Source: Paraburkholderia tropica (GTDB lineage: Bacteria; Pseudomonadota; Gammaproteobacteria; Burkholderiales; Burkholderiaceae). From it: a DNA stretch of 64,000 bases. Each line of letters begins with the position of its first letter. Position 1 is the stretch's first letter. The position numbers and the translations under genes are program-made. Location of the stretch: positions 310,001 to 374,000 of the forward strand of contig NZ_FNZM01000007.1 in NCBI RefSeq assembly GCF_900109265.1, in the 5' to 3' direction. Below the pieces are notes generated by a model. It searched no databases and was not told the origin of the DNA. It was given only the letters and a program-made list of their open reading frames with translations. Positions 19,317 through 27,774 of this stretch are shown here, in pieces.

Positions 19317-20252
19317 TCAATGCGCCCAGCGCAGCACCTGCGCATCGAGTCGCCGGGCGATCTCGATCAGCCCCGCGCGCGTCGCCGGATGCAGTGGCAC
19401 GAGCGGCCGGCGCACCGCATCGGACGCGATCACGCCCCCCTCCATCATCAGCGCCTTGCAGGCGATCAAACCGCACTGCCGATTTTCATAATTGATGAGC
19501 GGCAGCCAGCGCGAATAGGCCGCCACGGCCTCGTCGCGGCTCCCGGCGAGATGCGCTTTCAGGATCGGCTGCAGCCCGTCCGGATAGCCGCCGCCCAGCA
19601 CGCTGCCCGTCGCGCCCGCATCCAGGTCGGCCAGTAGCGTGATCGCTTCTTCGCCGTCCCACGGCCCTTCGATCGCGTCGCCGCCCAGCTCGATCAATTC
19701 GCGCAACTTCGCCGCCGATTGCGGCACCTCGATCTTGAAGTAGCACAGATTGCGGATATCGCGCGCGAGCCGCGCCAGAAACGCCGCCGACACCGAGGTG
19801 CCGCTCATCGGCGCGTCCTGGTACATGATGGGAATCTCGATGGCGTCCGACACTTCGGTGAAGAAGCGCTCGATTGCGGCTTCGTTGCAACGGATCGTCG
19901 CGCCGTGGTAAGGCGGCATGATCATCACCATCGCCGCGCCCGCCTCTTGCGCCGCGCGGCTGCGCGCCGCGCAGATTGCCGGACTGAAATGCGTGGTTGT
20001 GACGATCACCGGCACTCGCCCCGCGACGTGATCGAGAATCGTCGTCGTCAGCAGCGCGCGTTCGTCGTCGGTCAGCGAAAACTGTTCCGAGTAATTCGCG
20101 AGTATGCACAGGCCGTCCGCGCCGGCGTCGATAATGAAATCGACACAACGTTTCTGCCCTTCGAGGTCGAGCGCGCCCGACTCGGTAAAGATGGTCGGCG
20201 CGACGGAATAGGCACCCGTATAGCGACGCTTGATCGACTTCGTTGCATTCAT
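19317..20252 (-). CDS. dihydrodipicolinate synthase (DapA) family aldolase/lyase
   Basis: A 311-residue class I aldolase of the DHDPS/NAL family. The Schiff-base Lys173 (CYFKIEVP) and the proton-relay Tyr144 (PIMYQDAP) are in place, as is the N-terminal barrel start GAYSVAPTIFTESGALD. Family members include dihydrodipicolinate synthase, N-acetylneuraminate lyase and sugar-acid or hydroxyproline-pathway dehydratases/deaminases. The setting with a D-amino-acid dehydrogenase, RidA and an amino-acid type ABC importer argues against lysine synthesis and for catabolism of a keto acid product. GAGG lies about 13 bases before the Met. Confidence 0.88.
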   Translation of the reverse strand: MNATKSIKRRYTGAYSVAPTIFTESGALDLEGQKRCVDFIIDAGADGLCILANYSEQFSLTDDERALLTTTILDHVAGRVPVIVTTTHFSPAICAARSRAAQEAGAAMVMIMPPYHGATIRCNEAAIERFFTEVSDAIEIPIMYQDAPMSGTSVSAAFLARLARDIRNLCYFKIEVPQSAAKLRELIELGGDAIEGPWDGEEAITLLADLDAGATGSVLGGGYPDGLQPILKAHLAGSRDEAVAAYSRWLPLINYENRQCGLIACKALMMEGGVIASDAVRRPLVPLHPATRAGLIEIARRLDAQVLRWAH

Positions 20253-20354
20253 CTCGATTCCCTTCCTCGTTAGATTAGGATGACATACTAAATAATCGAT
20301 TCCATTTTTTATTCATTCATGGATTCGGTGGAATCGGACCGAATCGCTACGACT

Positions 20355-21239
20355 TCACACGCGACCGTATTTACCCCGCAGACCGTCGCCGATACCGCAG
20401 AGAATCGCGTGAAGTTTCATGCGCTTTTGCTGGCCGTGCAGCAGCACGAACGCGAGATGTTTCAGCGTGATCAGATTGATCAGCGCCAGTGCCGGATAGC
20501 TGTGCCAGTAGTCGCGCGCGACCAGAATGCAGTTGCGCGCCGCGTAGTAATGCCTCAATGCGCTCTGATCGAAAATATCGACACGCGGCCAGTGCTGTCC
20601 CGGCGTCGGCTTGCCGAGTTCGTGCGGCAGCGACACATCCGCATTCACGCACACGGGTACGCCATGCGCCTGTGCGCGCATGCAATACTCCGCGTCGACA
20701 TGGTCGATAAAGAAGTCTTCGCGAAAACGCCCCAGCGCCCGGAACGCTTCGAGTGAAATCGCCGTACCGGAAGAAATAATCACCGCGCACGGTTGCAGCC
20801 CGTGCGCGCCATCGCGAATCGGCTCGATCTGCGCCGACCAGCGGCGCACGGTAAAGAGCGGTAAATCGCGCTGAACATTCAGATTGAAAATGCGCGGGCC
20901 CACCAGAAAGCGCGGGTCGCCCACCGAGGCGCATCCGAGCAGCATGCGGTGAAAGTAGTCGTCGGGAACCGTCGAATCCTGATCGAAAAGGAAAAACACA
21001 TCGCAGCCGCGGCGGATCAGAAATTCGACGCCAGCGTTGAATGCACCGGCAATACCGCCGCGATTGTGATTGGCAATCACGTCGACGCCCTGCGCGGCAA
21101 GGCGCGCATGCAGCGCGGTATCCGCGTGCGGAGAATTGTCGACCGCGACGACCACTGGACTCAGCGCAGGCAAACGGAGCAGATGGTCGGCCTGCTCCGC
21201 GCTCGGTTTGAACAGCGTAATCAACGTTCCATATTTCAT
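20355..21239 (-). CDS. glycosyltransferase family 2 (rhamnosyltransferase-like)
   Basis: A 294-residue GT-A fold glycosyltransferase: VVVAVDNSP near the start, NHNRGGIAGAFNAGVEFL, the metal-binding LFDQDSTV, and FFIDHVDAEYCMRAQAHG with the HELG run typical of RfbF/RhlC-like rhamnosyltransferases. It would transfer a sugar from dTDP- or another nucleotide sugar to a glycan or lipid at the inner face of the membrane. No other envelope glycan gene is nearby; it sits between the DapA-like gene and the GntR regulator in the same orientation, an odd insertion in a catabolic cluster. Confidence 0.85.
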   Translation of the reverse strand: MKYGTLITLFKPSAEQADHLLRLPALSPVVVAVDNSPHADTALHARLAAQGVDVIANHNRGGIAGAFNAGVEFLIRRGCDVFFLFDQDSTVPDDYFHRMLLGCASVGDPRFLVGPRIFNLNVQRDLPLFTVRRWSAQIEPIRDGAHGLQPCAVIISSGTAISLEAFRALGRFREDFFIDHVDAEYCMRAQAHGVPVCVNADVSLPHELGKPTPGQHWPRVDIFDQSALRHYYAARNCILVARDYWHSYPALALINLITLKHLAFVLLHGQQKRMKLHAILCGIGDGLRGKYGRV

Positions 21240-21351
21240 GAACGTCTCCCGGTCAAAGTGACGGTCAGGCCGCCCGATGCACGGACGGCCGCTTCCTCCT
21301 TTTGACGACTGCTGTCTCGATGGAACGCGTCGGGCGCATTCGGTGCGCCCG

Positions 21352-22074
21352 TTATTTTGCGTAGAGCTTCACCACGCTCGCATGCACGACGCGGGTGATT
21401 TCCTCCATGCGCCAGCGGATATGCGTATCCGTCAGCGCCATGCAACGTGCGGCATCGCGCTCGGCGAGCGCGTCGAGAATCTGCAGATGCTCGGTGAACG
21501 CCTCGTTGCGGCGCTGATCGACGTCCACCCAGCGCACGTAATGAATGCGCGCGTTGATGCTTTGCAGTACCCGCCCGATCTCGACGTTGCCCGACATCGC
21601 GGCCAGTTCCAGATGGAACTGTTCGTCCTTCACCACCAGTTCGTCCGACGACATGCGCCCGGCGCTTTTCATCACCTGCTTCCAGAAGCGGCGCAGCGCC
21701 TTGATATCGTTGTCCGACGCGCGCTCGCAGGCGAGCATCACCGCCGTGGATTCGATCGAGCGCCGCAATTCGAAGAGATCGAACACGTCCTTACCGTCCA
21801 GTTCCCGAATGAAGAATCCACGGTTCGGCACGAACGCCAGCAGGTTTTCCGCCACCAGCCGGTTGAGCGCTTCGCGAATCGGCGTGCGACTCACATCCAG
21901 ACGCTCGGCCAGTTCGAGTTCATTGACCCGTTCGCCCGGCCGGATCTCGTACAGCACCGCCATCTGCTTCAACTGCTCGTAAATCTCGTTGACCGTCATC
22001 CCCGTGCGCTTCGGCGCGACGGAGTCCCGCACACCGGGACGCAGGTTCCGCGTCATCACGGAATTCGCTGCCAT
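21352..22074 (-). CDS. GntR family transcriptional regulator, FCD (FadR) subfamily
   Basis: A 240-residue regulator: winged HTH (ELAERLDVSRTPIREALNRLVAENLL) followed by an all-helical FCD effector domain with the metal-binding residues usual for the subfamily (DLFELRRSIE, FHLELAAMSGN, HLQILDALAERD). AGGAG lies 7 bases before the Met of MAANSVM, so I use that start rather than an upstream one 21 codons earlier. It lies 69 bases downstream of the racemase gene, probably in the same operon, and is the best candidate to bind the repeated CTGTA-type sites at 24623-24636 and 24816-24829. Confidence 0.9.
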   Translation of the reverse strand: MAANSVMTRNLRPGVRDSVAPKRTGMTVNEIYEQLKQMAVLYEIRPGERVNELELAERLDVSRTPIREALNRLVAENLLAFVPNRGFFIRELDGKDVFDLFELRRSIESTAVMLACERASDNDIKALRRFWKQVMKSAGRMSSDELVVKDEQFHLELAAMSGNVEIGRVLQSINARIHYVRWVDVDQRRNEAFTEHLQILDALAERDAARCMALTDTHIRWRMEEITRVVHASVVKLYAK

Positions 22075-22143
22075 TTCGTCTCCTGAATCGACCTGTAACC
22101 GCTCATTATCAACTACCCTGCCGGACTTCCCGCGCACCGCGCG

Positions 22144-22935
22144 TCAAACCGTGAACAAACGGCCGAACCTGGGCAGCGTGTCGTGCACGCCCGCAAGCCG
22201 CAGCGCGTGCCACGCCAATGCATGATTACTCGACAAAACCGGCTTGCCAAGCCGCGTTTCGAGTCCGGCGATCGCATCGGCCAGCCGCAGGCTCGTGCAC
22301 GACACGAACACGGCATCGACCGCCGGATCGCTCGCCAGCCCGGCCACCGCCTGCTCCAGCGAGGCGCGGTCGATGCGTGCGACTTCGTTGTCGTCGCGAT
22401 GCTCGAACGACCCCATGCGCACGATGTCGACGCCGCGCTCGCGCAGGTAACGGGCCATCGCCTCGTTGATGGGTCGTTCGTAAGGCGTGAGGAGCGCCAC
22501 GCCGCGCGCACCGAGCGCACCGAGCGCCACTCGCGCCGCTGTGATCGGCGTCGTGCACGCAATGCCGGGGCGCGCTTCGCGGATCCGCTCGAAAACCCGC
22601 TCCTCGCCGAGCACCATCGACGCCGACGTGCAGCCGAATGCCACCACGTCGAGATGCTCGCCTGGCCGGATCAGTTCGACGCCAGGCGCGATCCGGCCGT
22701 CCATTTCCGCGAGCGTCTCGGGCGTGATCTCCGCCGAGTTCGCCACGCGGCTCTCGTAGAACGCCACGCCGTCGAGCGCGAGCATGTGCCGCCATTCGTA
22801 TTCGATCGTGTGGTCGGTGGCGAGCACGACGAGGCCGATCGCCGCGCGCGAAGCAATGCCGGCGTCGAGCGTGAAGCCGAAGCGCGCGTAGGCCTCCACG
22901 CCGGGCTCGATGCGATTCGATAGAAGTTCGCTCAC
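22144..22935 (-). CDS. Asp/Glu racemase superfamily protein (maleate isomerase/arylmalonate decarboxylase type)
   Basis: A 263-residue protein with the two cysteines of the superfamily: FGCTSAS in the first half and VSCTSLR in the second, plus TPYERPINEAMARYL. Enzymes of this branch are maleate cis-trans isomerases, arylmalonate decarboxylases and hydantoin racemases. A GTG start at 22935 overlaps the stop of the dehydrogenase gene as GTGA, so I prefer it over an ATG 90 bases upstream inside that gene. Being coupled to a D-amino-acid dehydrogenase suggests racemisation or decarboxylation of an amino or dicarboxylic acid. Confidence 0.87.
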   Translation of the reverse strand: MSELLSNRIEPGVEAYARFGFTLDAGIASRAAIGLVVLATDHTIEYEWRHMLALDGVAFYESRVANSAEITPETLAEMDGRIAPGVELIRPGEHLDVVAFGCTSASMVLGEERVFERIREARPGIACTTPITAARVALGALGARGVALLTPYERPINEAMARYLRERGVDIVRMGSFEHRDDNEVARIDRASLEQAVAGLASDPAVDAVFVSCTSLRLADAIAGLETRLGKPVLSSNHALAWHALRLAGVHDTLPRFGRLFTV

Positions 22936-24176
22936 TGTAGTGTCATCCCTGTGATGTCGATCTCGGGCTGCCGTCCGTTCATCAGGTCGGCGAGGATTTT
23001 CGAGGTGCCGCACGACATGGTCCAACCCATATGACCATGCCCCGTGTTGAGAAAGAGATTGCGATGCCGCGTCGCGCCGATCAGCGGCGTGCCTTCCGGC
23101 GTCATCGGCCGCAGTCCGGCCCAGTAGGAAGGCCGCGCGTAGTCCGCGCCGTTCGGAAACAAGGCGCGCGCGGTCGCCAGCATGTGCGTGAAGTCGGCGG
23201 GCGTGTGCGCCGTGTCATAACCGCAGAACTCGGCGGTCGCCGTCAGGCGCAAACGCTGGCCGAAGCGCGCCCACGCGACCAGCTGGTTTTCCTCGACGCC
23301 GCCGAGCGTGGGCGCGTCGTGCGTATCGTCGACCGGCAGCGTGACCGAATAGCCCTTCACCGGATAGATCGGCAAGCGATAGCCCAGCTCGCGTGCGAGA
23401 AGCGGCGAGTACGAGCCGAGCGCGAGCACGTAGCGGTCGGCCTTGAGCCGTTCCTGCGCGGTTTGTACGTAGTCGATCGCGTCGCCGTTTGCACGGATGC
23501 CGTCGATGGCGGTGCCGAAGCGGAAATCGACGCCCATCTCGCGGCAACGCTGCTCCAGCGCACGCGTGAACAGATGCGCGTCGCCGCTTTCGTCGCTCGG
23601 GCAATAGATCGCGCCGGCGATATCGTCGCCGCCGCGTTTGAGCGCGGGTTCGCGCGCAATCGCCGCCTGACGGTCTAGCGTTTCCAGCGGCAAGCCGTTA
23701 TCGGAAAGAATCGACATATTCGCGACGCCGCGCTCGAACGAAGCAGGATCGCGATACAGATACAGCAGCCCGCCGCTGATGCGGTCGTACGCGAGCCCTT
23801 CGTCGCGCGTGGCCTGTTGCAGTTGCTGCTGCGCGTAGCGGCACAGGCGAACCTTGATGGACGTATTGCGGCGCGAACGTTCGGCGGTGCAGTTTTGCAG
23901 AAACAGCCAGCACCACGCCCACATGCGCCAGTCGGCCTTCGGCTTGAGGCGCAGCGCCTGGCCTTCCATGAACAGCGACTTGAGCAGTATCTTCGGCGCG
24001 CGCGGGGACGCCCACGTGTACGAATGCCCCGGCGCGATCAAACCGGCATTCGCGAAGCTCGTTTCGAGCGCCACACCGTCACGCCGATCGAGCACCACCA
24101 CTTCGTCCCCCGCCTTCGCCAGAAAGTAGGCCGTAGTCACGCCGACGATCCCGCCACCGAGCACGATGGTTTTCAT
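22932..24176 (-). CDS. FAD-dependent D-amino acid dehydrogenase (DadA-like)
   Basis: A 414-residue flavoprotein of the DAO family: the dinucleotide-binding GGGIVG (7-12), the VVVLDRRDGVALETSFANAGLIAPGHSYTWASP run specific to DadA-like proteins, and the C-terminal WAGLRPMTPEGTPLIG ... NTGHGHMGWTMS. It oxidises D-amino acids to imino acids, passing electrons to the membrane quinone pool. It overlaps the ridA stop by four bases (ATGA) and the next gene by GTGA. Relatives also oxidise cis-4-hydroxy-D-proline, which would fit the DapA-like gene downstream, but no proline-type racemase is present. Confidence 0.9.
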   Translation of the reverse strand: MKTIVLGGGIVGVTTAYFLAKAGDEVVVLDRRDGVALETSFANAGLIAPGHSYTWASPRAPKILLKSLFMEGQALRLKPKADWRMWAWCWLFLQNCTAERSRRNTSIKVRLCRYAQQQLQQATRDEGLAYDRISGGLLYLYRDPASFERGVANMSILSDNGLPLETLDRQAAIAREPALKRGGDDIAGAIYCPSDESGDAHLFTRALEQRCREMGVDFRFGTAIDGIRANGDAIDYVQTAQERLKADRYVLALGSYSPLLARELGYRLPIYPVKGYSVTLPVDDTHDAPTLGGVEENQLVAWARFGQRLRLTATAEFCGYDTAHTPADFTHMLATARALFPNGADYARPSYWAGLRPMTPEGTPLIGATRHRNLFLNTGHGHMGWTMSCGTSKILADLMNGRQPEIDITGMTLQ

Positions 24177-24562
24177 GCGGGCGCTCCGGGAGCCGCTGCT
24201 CCGGGAGCCGCCGCTCCGATTGCCGCAATCGCTGCGATCTCGACCGTGTACGGCGGAAACGCCAGCTTCGACTCGACACAGGCGCGCGCGGGCGCCTGTC
24301 CCTTCGGCACCCAGGCGTCCCAGACGCTGTTCATCTCCGCAAAGCTGCGATGGTCCGCCAGCCAGATGCTCGCGGAGACGATCAGGCGCTTGTCGCCGCC
24401 CGCCAGTTCGAGCAGGCGGTCGAGCTTGTCGAGAATCTGGCGGGTCTGGCCCGCGACATCGAGCGATGTATCGTCCGCGACCTGCCCCGCGATAAACGCG
24501 AAACCGCCCGCGATCACCATCTGGCTCATCCGCTCGCCCGTTTCAAAACGCTTGATTTCCAT
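24173..24562 (-). CDS. RidA family imine deaminase
   Basis: A 129-residue YjgF/YER057c/UK114 protein. The conserved Arg93 (APARACVESKL) and the following VEIAAIA match the active site of enamine/imine deaminases. It would hydrolyse the imino acid made by the dehydrogenase encoded immediately downstream. AGGAG lies 8 bases before the Met of MEIKRFE. The C-terminus is extended by an Ala/Pro/Gly tail encoded by a 15-base tandem repeat (about 24181-24215), a likely slippage product. It is first in its operon and its promoter faces that of the ABC importer. Confidence 0.88.
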   Translation of the reverse strand: MEIKRFETGERMSQMVIAGGFAFIAGQVADDTSLDVAGQTRQILDKLDRLLELAGGDKRLIVSASIWLADHRSFAEMNSVWDAWVPKGQAPARACVESKLAFPPYTVEIAAIAAIGAAAPGAAAPGAPA

Positions 24563-24611
24563 CCGGCCATCTCCTTTCGGGACAGGTAAGTTGAGGCCGA
24601 TGCTAGCACTC

Positions 24612-24640
24612 ATAATTCAAAGCTGTATACACTTTTTCAA
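24612..24640 (-). promoter_or_regulatory. promoter with embedded palindrome for the ridA operon
   Basis: On the minus strand TTGAAA (24635-24640) and AATTAT (24612-24617) are 17 bases apart. The palindrome TGTATACA (24624-24631) lies in the spacer, as expected for a repressor site of a GntR-type regulator. Function is inferred from position only. Confidence 0.4.
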
Positions 24641-24815
24641 TAAAAATCCGCCCTTGCTCCACGTCTGTGCAAGCCGTCCAGATCGGTGCGAGCAGGAATC
24701 CTACGAGTGCATAAAAGTGCGCTATTTAAGGGAATTTATGGATATTTCATAACGACATCGACGCGGGAATAAATTCCCGAAAAATTTCTCGCGCAAGTAT
24801 TTTTGATCAGCAATT

Positions 24816-24829
24816 CTGTAGACACTTTT
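24816..24829 (+). promoter_or_regulatory. second copy of the CTGTA[T/G]ACACTTTT motif before the ABC importer
   Basis: CTGTAGACACTTTT here matches CTGTATACACTTTT at 24623-24636 in 13 of 14 positions and in the same orientation. It lies 46 bases before the substrate-binding protein gene. A shared regulator site for the two divergent operons is the simplest reading. Confidence 0.4.
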
Positions 24830-24874
24830 GTATTTTAAACAGCGTTCAATACTCAACCGGAGAAGGAGAAAACG

Positions 24875-25969
24875 ATGAACCTGTTTCGCTGGAGTGTCGG
24901 AGCCGTCGTGGCGTGGCAGCTTTGCGCGTCGAGTGCCTGGGCGGACGTCGAACTCGGCGCCGTGCTGCCGTTGAGCGGATCGAGCGCGTCGATCGGCGAA
25001 GATCAGCGGCGCGGCATCGAACTCGCGGTCGCGAAGATCAATGCGCAAGGCGGCGTGCTCGGCCAGAAGCTCAAAGTGCGCGTCGAGGATTCCGGCGGCA
25101 CGGCCAACACCGCGCTCGACGCCACGCGCAAGCTGGCCACCGTCGATCACGTGCCCGTCGTGCTCGGCGAGTTCTCCTCGTCGGTGACGATTCCAATCGG
25201 CCAGTTCCTTGTCAGACAGGGCGAGGTGCACGTCAATATCGGCTCGTCGAGCCAGCAGGTGCGCAAGATCGGCGCGGGTTCGTTCAGCGTGATCGGTCTC
25301 GACGATCTCTCGGCGCGTTTCGCCGCGCAGGACGTCTACGCGCGCAATCTGCACCGCGTGGCTTTCATCGCGCCGAACAACGGTTATGGCCAGGGGCTCG
25401 CGGGCGAGTTCAAGAAGCGCTTCGAGGCGCTCGGCGGCGCCGTGGTCTCGCAGGTGCTGTACACCGAGGGGCAATCGACCTATCGCCGCGAACTGGAACA
25501 GGCGGCGCGCGCGAAACCGGACGCCTACGTGTACAGCGCCTACGGCCAGGAAGCCGCGACGCTCAATCGTCAGGCTTACGAAATGCAGCTCAACAAGACG
25601 CCGTGGTACGGCATCTATCTGACGATGTGCACGAGCGATACGCCGCCGCAGATCGCGCAAGGCCAGATCGGTCTCGAAGTGGGCGCGCTCGGCGGCACCG
25701 CGAAAGCTTACGCCGACGCCTACCAGAGCGCCTACAAGGAAGCGCCGCGCTCCGCGTTCGGCAGCTACGCCTACGACGCCACCATGCTCGCGGCGGCCGC
25801 GATCAACAGCGCGCATTCCGCCGACCCGGCGAAGATCCGCACCGCGATGGCCGCGATCGGCAAAGGCTACGACGGCGTGACGGGCGACATCGCCTTCGAC
25901 GGCGACGGTCAGCGCGCCGTCCAGCCCTACGAGAAAGTGGTCTTCAAGCAGGCGGTCGTCGCCCAGTAA
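24875..25969 (+). CDS. ABC transporter periplasmic substrate-binding protein (Leu/Ile/Val type)
   Basis: A 364-residue type I periplasmic binding protein. A signal peptide (about 1-23, ending AWA) precedes DVELGAVLPLSGSSASIGEDQRRGIELAVAKINAQGG, the family start; GLDDLSARFAAQDVY and VAFIAPNNGYGQGLAGEFKKRFEALGG follow. It would capture an amino acid or aromatic acid for the permease encoded next. AAGGAG lies before the Met. It is the first gene of a compact operon (substrate-binding protein, two permeases, two ATPases, MFS). Confidence 0.92.
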   Translation: MNLFRWSVGAVVAWQLCASSAWADVELGAVLPLSGSSASIGEDQRRGIELAVAKINAQGGVLGQKLKVRVEDSGGTANTALDATRKLATVDHVPVVLGEFSSSVTIPIGQFLVRQGEVHVNIGSSSQQVRKIGAGSFSVIGLDDLSARFAAQDVYARNLHRVAFIAPNNGYGQGLAGEFKKRFEALGGAVVSQVLYTEGQSTYRRELEQAARAKPDAYVYSAYGQEAATLNRQAYEMQLNKTPWYGIYLTMCTSDTPPQIAQGQIGLEVGALGGTAKAYADAYQSAYKEAPRSAFGSYAYDATMLAAAAINSAHSADPAKIRTAMAAIGKGYDGVTGDIAFDGDGQRAVQPYEKVVFKQAVVAQ

Positions 25970-26000
25970 GCGTCCACGCCCGCCTTCCACGGAGAACGCC

Positions 26001-26894
26001 ATGCTGCAGTTTCTGCTCGACGTCCTGATCCGCACTTCCGACCTGCTGCTCGTCTCGATCGGGCTGTCCACGCTGTATTCGCTGATCCGCTTTCCCAACA
26101 TCGCCCACGTGCAGTACGCGATGCTCGGCGCGTTCGCCTCGCTCGGCTTCGAACGCGCGGGCTTGCCGCTCGTGCTCGCGGCCGCGGCATCGTGCGCGCT
26201 GGTCGGCTGCCTCGCGGTGCTGCTCAACGTGTTCGTGTTCGCGCGGCTGCTGCGCTCGGGGAGCGCGGTCGCGATGATCGGCTCGCTCGCGGTGTCGCTG
26301 ATCGCCGTCGCGCTCGTGCTCGGCACCGCGGGTTCGCGGCCGCTGCAATACGCGCAGGATCTGACGCCGCCGCTGCTGATCGGCGACGTCGCGATCTCGC
26401 GCGCGCAACTCGATTCGATCCTCTGCGGCGCGCTGACCCTGCTGCTGTTTTCCGTGCTGCTGTACCGCACGGATATCGGGCGCTCGATGCGCGCGCTGGC
26501 GTCGAACCGGCCGCTCGCGCTCGCCACCGGCATCGACGCGCAACGCGTCACCAACGTCATCACCTTCGCGAGCGGCGTGCTCGCGGCGTTGGGCGGCACG
26601 ATGCTCGGGCTCACCGAAAGCGTGCACGTCAATCTCGGCAACAACCTGCTGATTCCGGTGTTCTCGGCGGCGATCCTCGGCGGCCTCGGCAATCCGCTCG
26701 GCGCGGCGGCGGGCGCGCTGCTGATCGCCCTCGCCGAAACCGTGATGCTCGACACCGACCTCGGCGCGCTGACCGGGCACGGATCGCTGGTCTTTCCGGT
26801 CACCTACGTCAGCGCGGTGTCGTTCCTGATTCTGCTCGTCGCGCTGATGTTCAGGCCGTACGGGATCTTCGACCGGGAGGTGCGGCGTGTCTAG
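26001..26894 (+). CDS. branched-chain amino acid type ABC transporter permease (LivH-like)
   Basis: A 297-residue polytopic inner-membrane protein with eight or so hydrophobic segments. Typical of LivH: GLSTLYSLIRFPNIAHVQYAMLGAFAS, the EAA-like region SMRALASNRPLALATGIDAQRVTNVITFASGVLAALGGTMLG, and AAILGGLGNPLGAAAGALLIALAE. It pairs with the LivM-like permease whose GTG start overlaps its end by 8 bases. Confidence 0.9.
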   Translation: MLQFLLDVLIRTSDLLLVSIGLSTLYSLIRFPNIAHVQYAMLGAFASLGFERAGLPLVLAAAASCALVGCLAVLLNVFVFARLLRSGSAVAMIGSLAVSLIAVALVLGTAGSRPLQYAQDLTPPLLIGDVAISRAQLDSILCGALTLLLFSVLLYRTDIGRSMRALASNRPLALATGIDAQRVTNVITFASGVLAALGGTMLGLTESVHVNLGNNLLIPVFSAAILGGLGNPLGAAAGALLIALAETVMLDTDLGALTGHGSLVFPVTYVSAVSFLILLVALMFRPYGIFDREVRRV

Positions 26895-27774
26895 TTTCCT
26901 GATCCATCTGCTGACCTCGGCGTGCCTCGCCGCGATGATGGCGCTCGGACTCAACCTGCAGGCCGGCTACGCGGGCATGGTGAATTTCGGCTTCATCGCG
27001 TTCGCGGGACTCGGCGCCTACGCCGCCGGGATCGCGTCGCAGCTCGGCTGGCCGCTGCCGGTGGCCGTGCTGCTCGCCCTCGCCGCCGCCAGCGTGCTGG
27101 CCGTGGCGATCGCACGGCTGGGCCGCATGCTGTCATCGGATTACTGGGGCATCGCCACGCTCGCGGTCGCGGAGATCCTGCGCACCGTCGCGCTCAACGA
27201 AACCTGGCTCACGGGCGGCGCGCAGGGCATCGGCGGCATCGCGCCGCTCTTTGGCGGACTCGCCGCGCCATGGGCCGATCTCGCGTTTCTCGCCGTGACG
27301 GCCGCGTGTCTCGCGCTGGTCTACGCGGGCTACCGGCGCATCGTGCGCAGCCGCTTCGGCCGCGCACTGAAGGTCATGCGCGAGGAACCGGCGCTGGCAG
27401 TGTGCTTCGGCTACGATCCGCTCTCGCTGAAAACGCGCGCGAGCGTCGCGGCGGCGTTGCCTGCCGCGCTCGCGGGCGCACTGCTGACCTGGTACATCAG
27501 CTATGTCGGGCCCGACACGATGCTTTCGTCCGAAACCTTCGCGCTCTGGACCATCGTGATGGTCGGCGGGCTCGGCAGCAACGCGGGCGTGCTGGTCGGC
27601 GCCGTGCTGGTGCAGGCGGTGTATTCGCTCGCGCCGTTTCTCAAGGACTGGTTCGGCGTGGGCAGCGATCTGGCGGGCGCGGTGCGGCTCGGCCTCGTCG
27701 GGCTGATGCTGCTCGCCTGTCTGCTCTGGCGGCCGCGCGGCCTGCTGCCCGAACGTCTGGAGATCCACTCATGA
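26887..27774 (+). CDS. branched-chain amino acid type ABC transporter permease (LivM-like)
   Basis: A 295-residue membrane permease: LNLQAGYAGMVNFGFIAFAGLGAYAAG, SDYWGIATLAVAEILRTVALNETWLTGGAQGI, and GRALKVMREEPALAVCFGYDPLSLKTRASVAAALPAALAGAL with the coupling helix. A GTG start lies inside the end of the preceding gene and its stop overlaps the next start as ATGA, so the whole importer is translationally coupled. Confidence 0.9.
   Translation: MSSFLIHLLTSACLAAMMALGLNLQAGYAGMVNFGFIAFAGLGAYAAGIASQLGWPLPVAVLLALAAASVLAVAIARLGRMLSSDYWGIATLAVAEILRTVALNETWLTGGAQGIGGIAPLFGGLAAPWADLAFLAVTAACLALVYAGYRRIVRSRFGRALKVMREEPALAVCFGYDPLSLKTRASVAAALPAALAGALLTWYISYVGPDTMLSSETFALWTIVMVGGLGSNAGVLVGAVLVQAVYSLAPFLKDWFGVGSDLAGAVRLGLVGLMLLACLLWRPRGLLPERLEIHS

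Noticed and set aside
24722..26803. A 693-codon minus-strand frame
   Set aside because: Arg/Ser/Ala-rich antisense shadow of the substrate-binding protein and LivH-like genes, as usual in GC-rich DNA.
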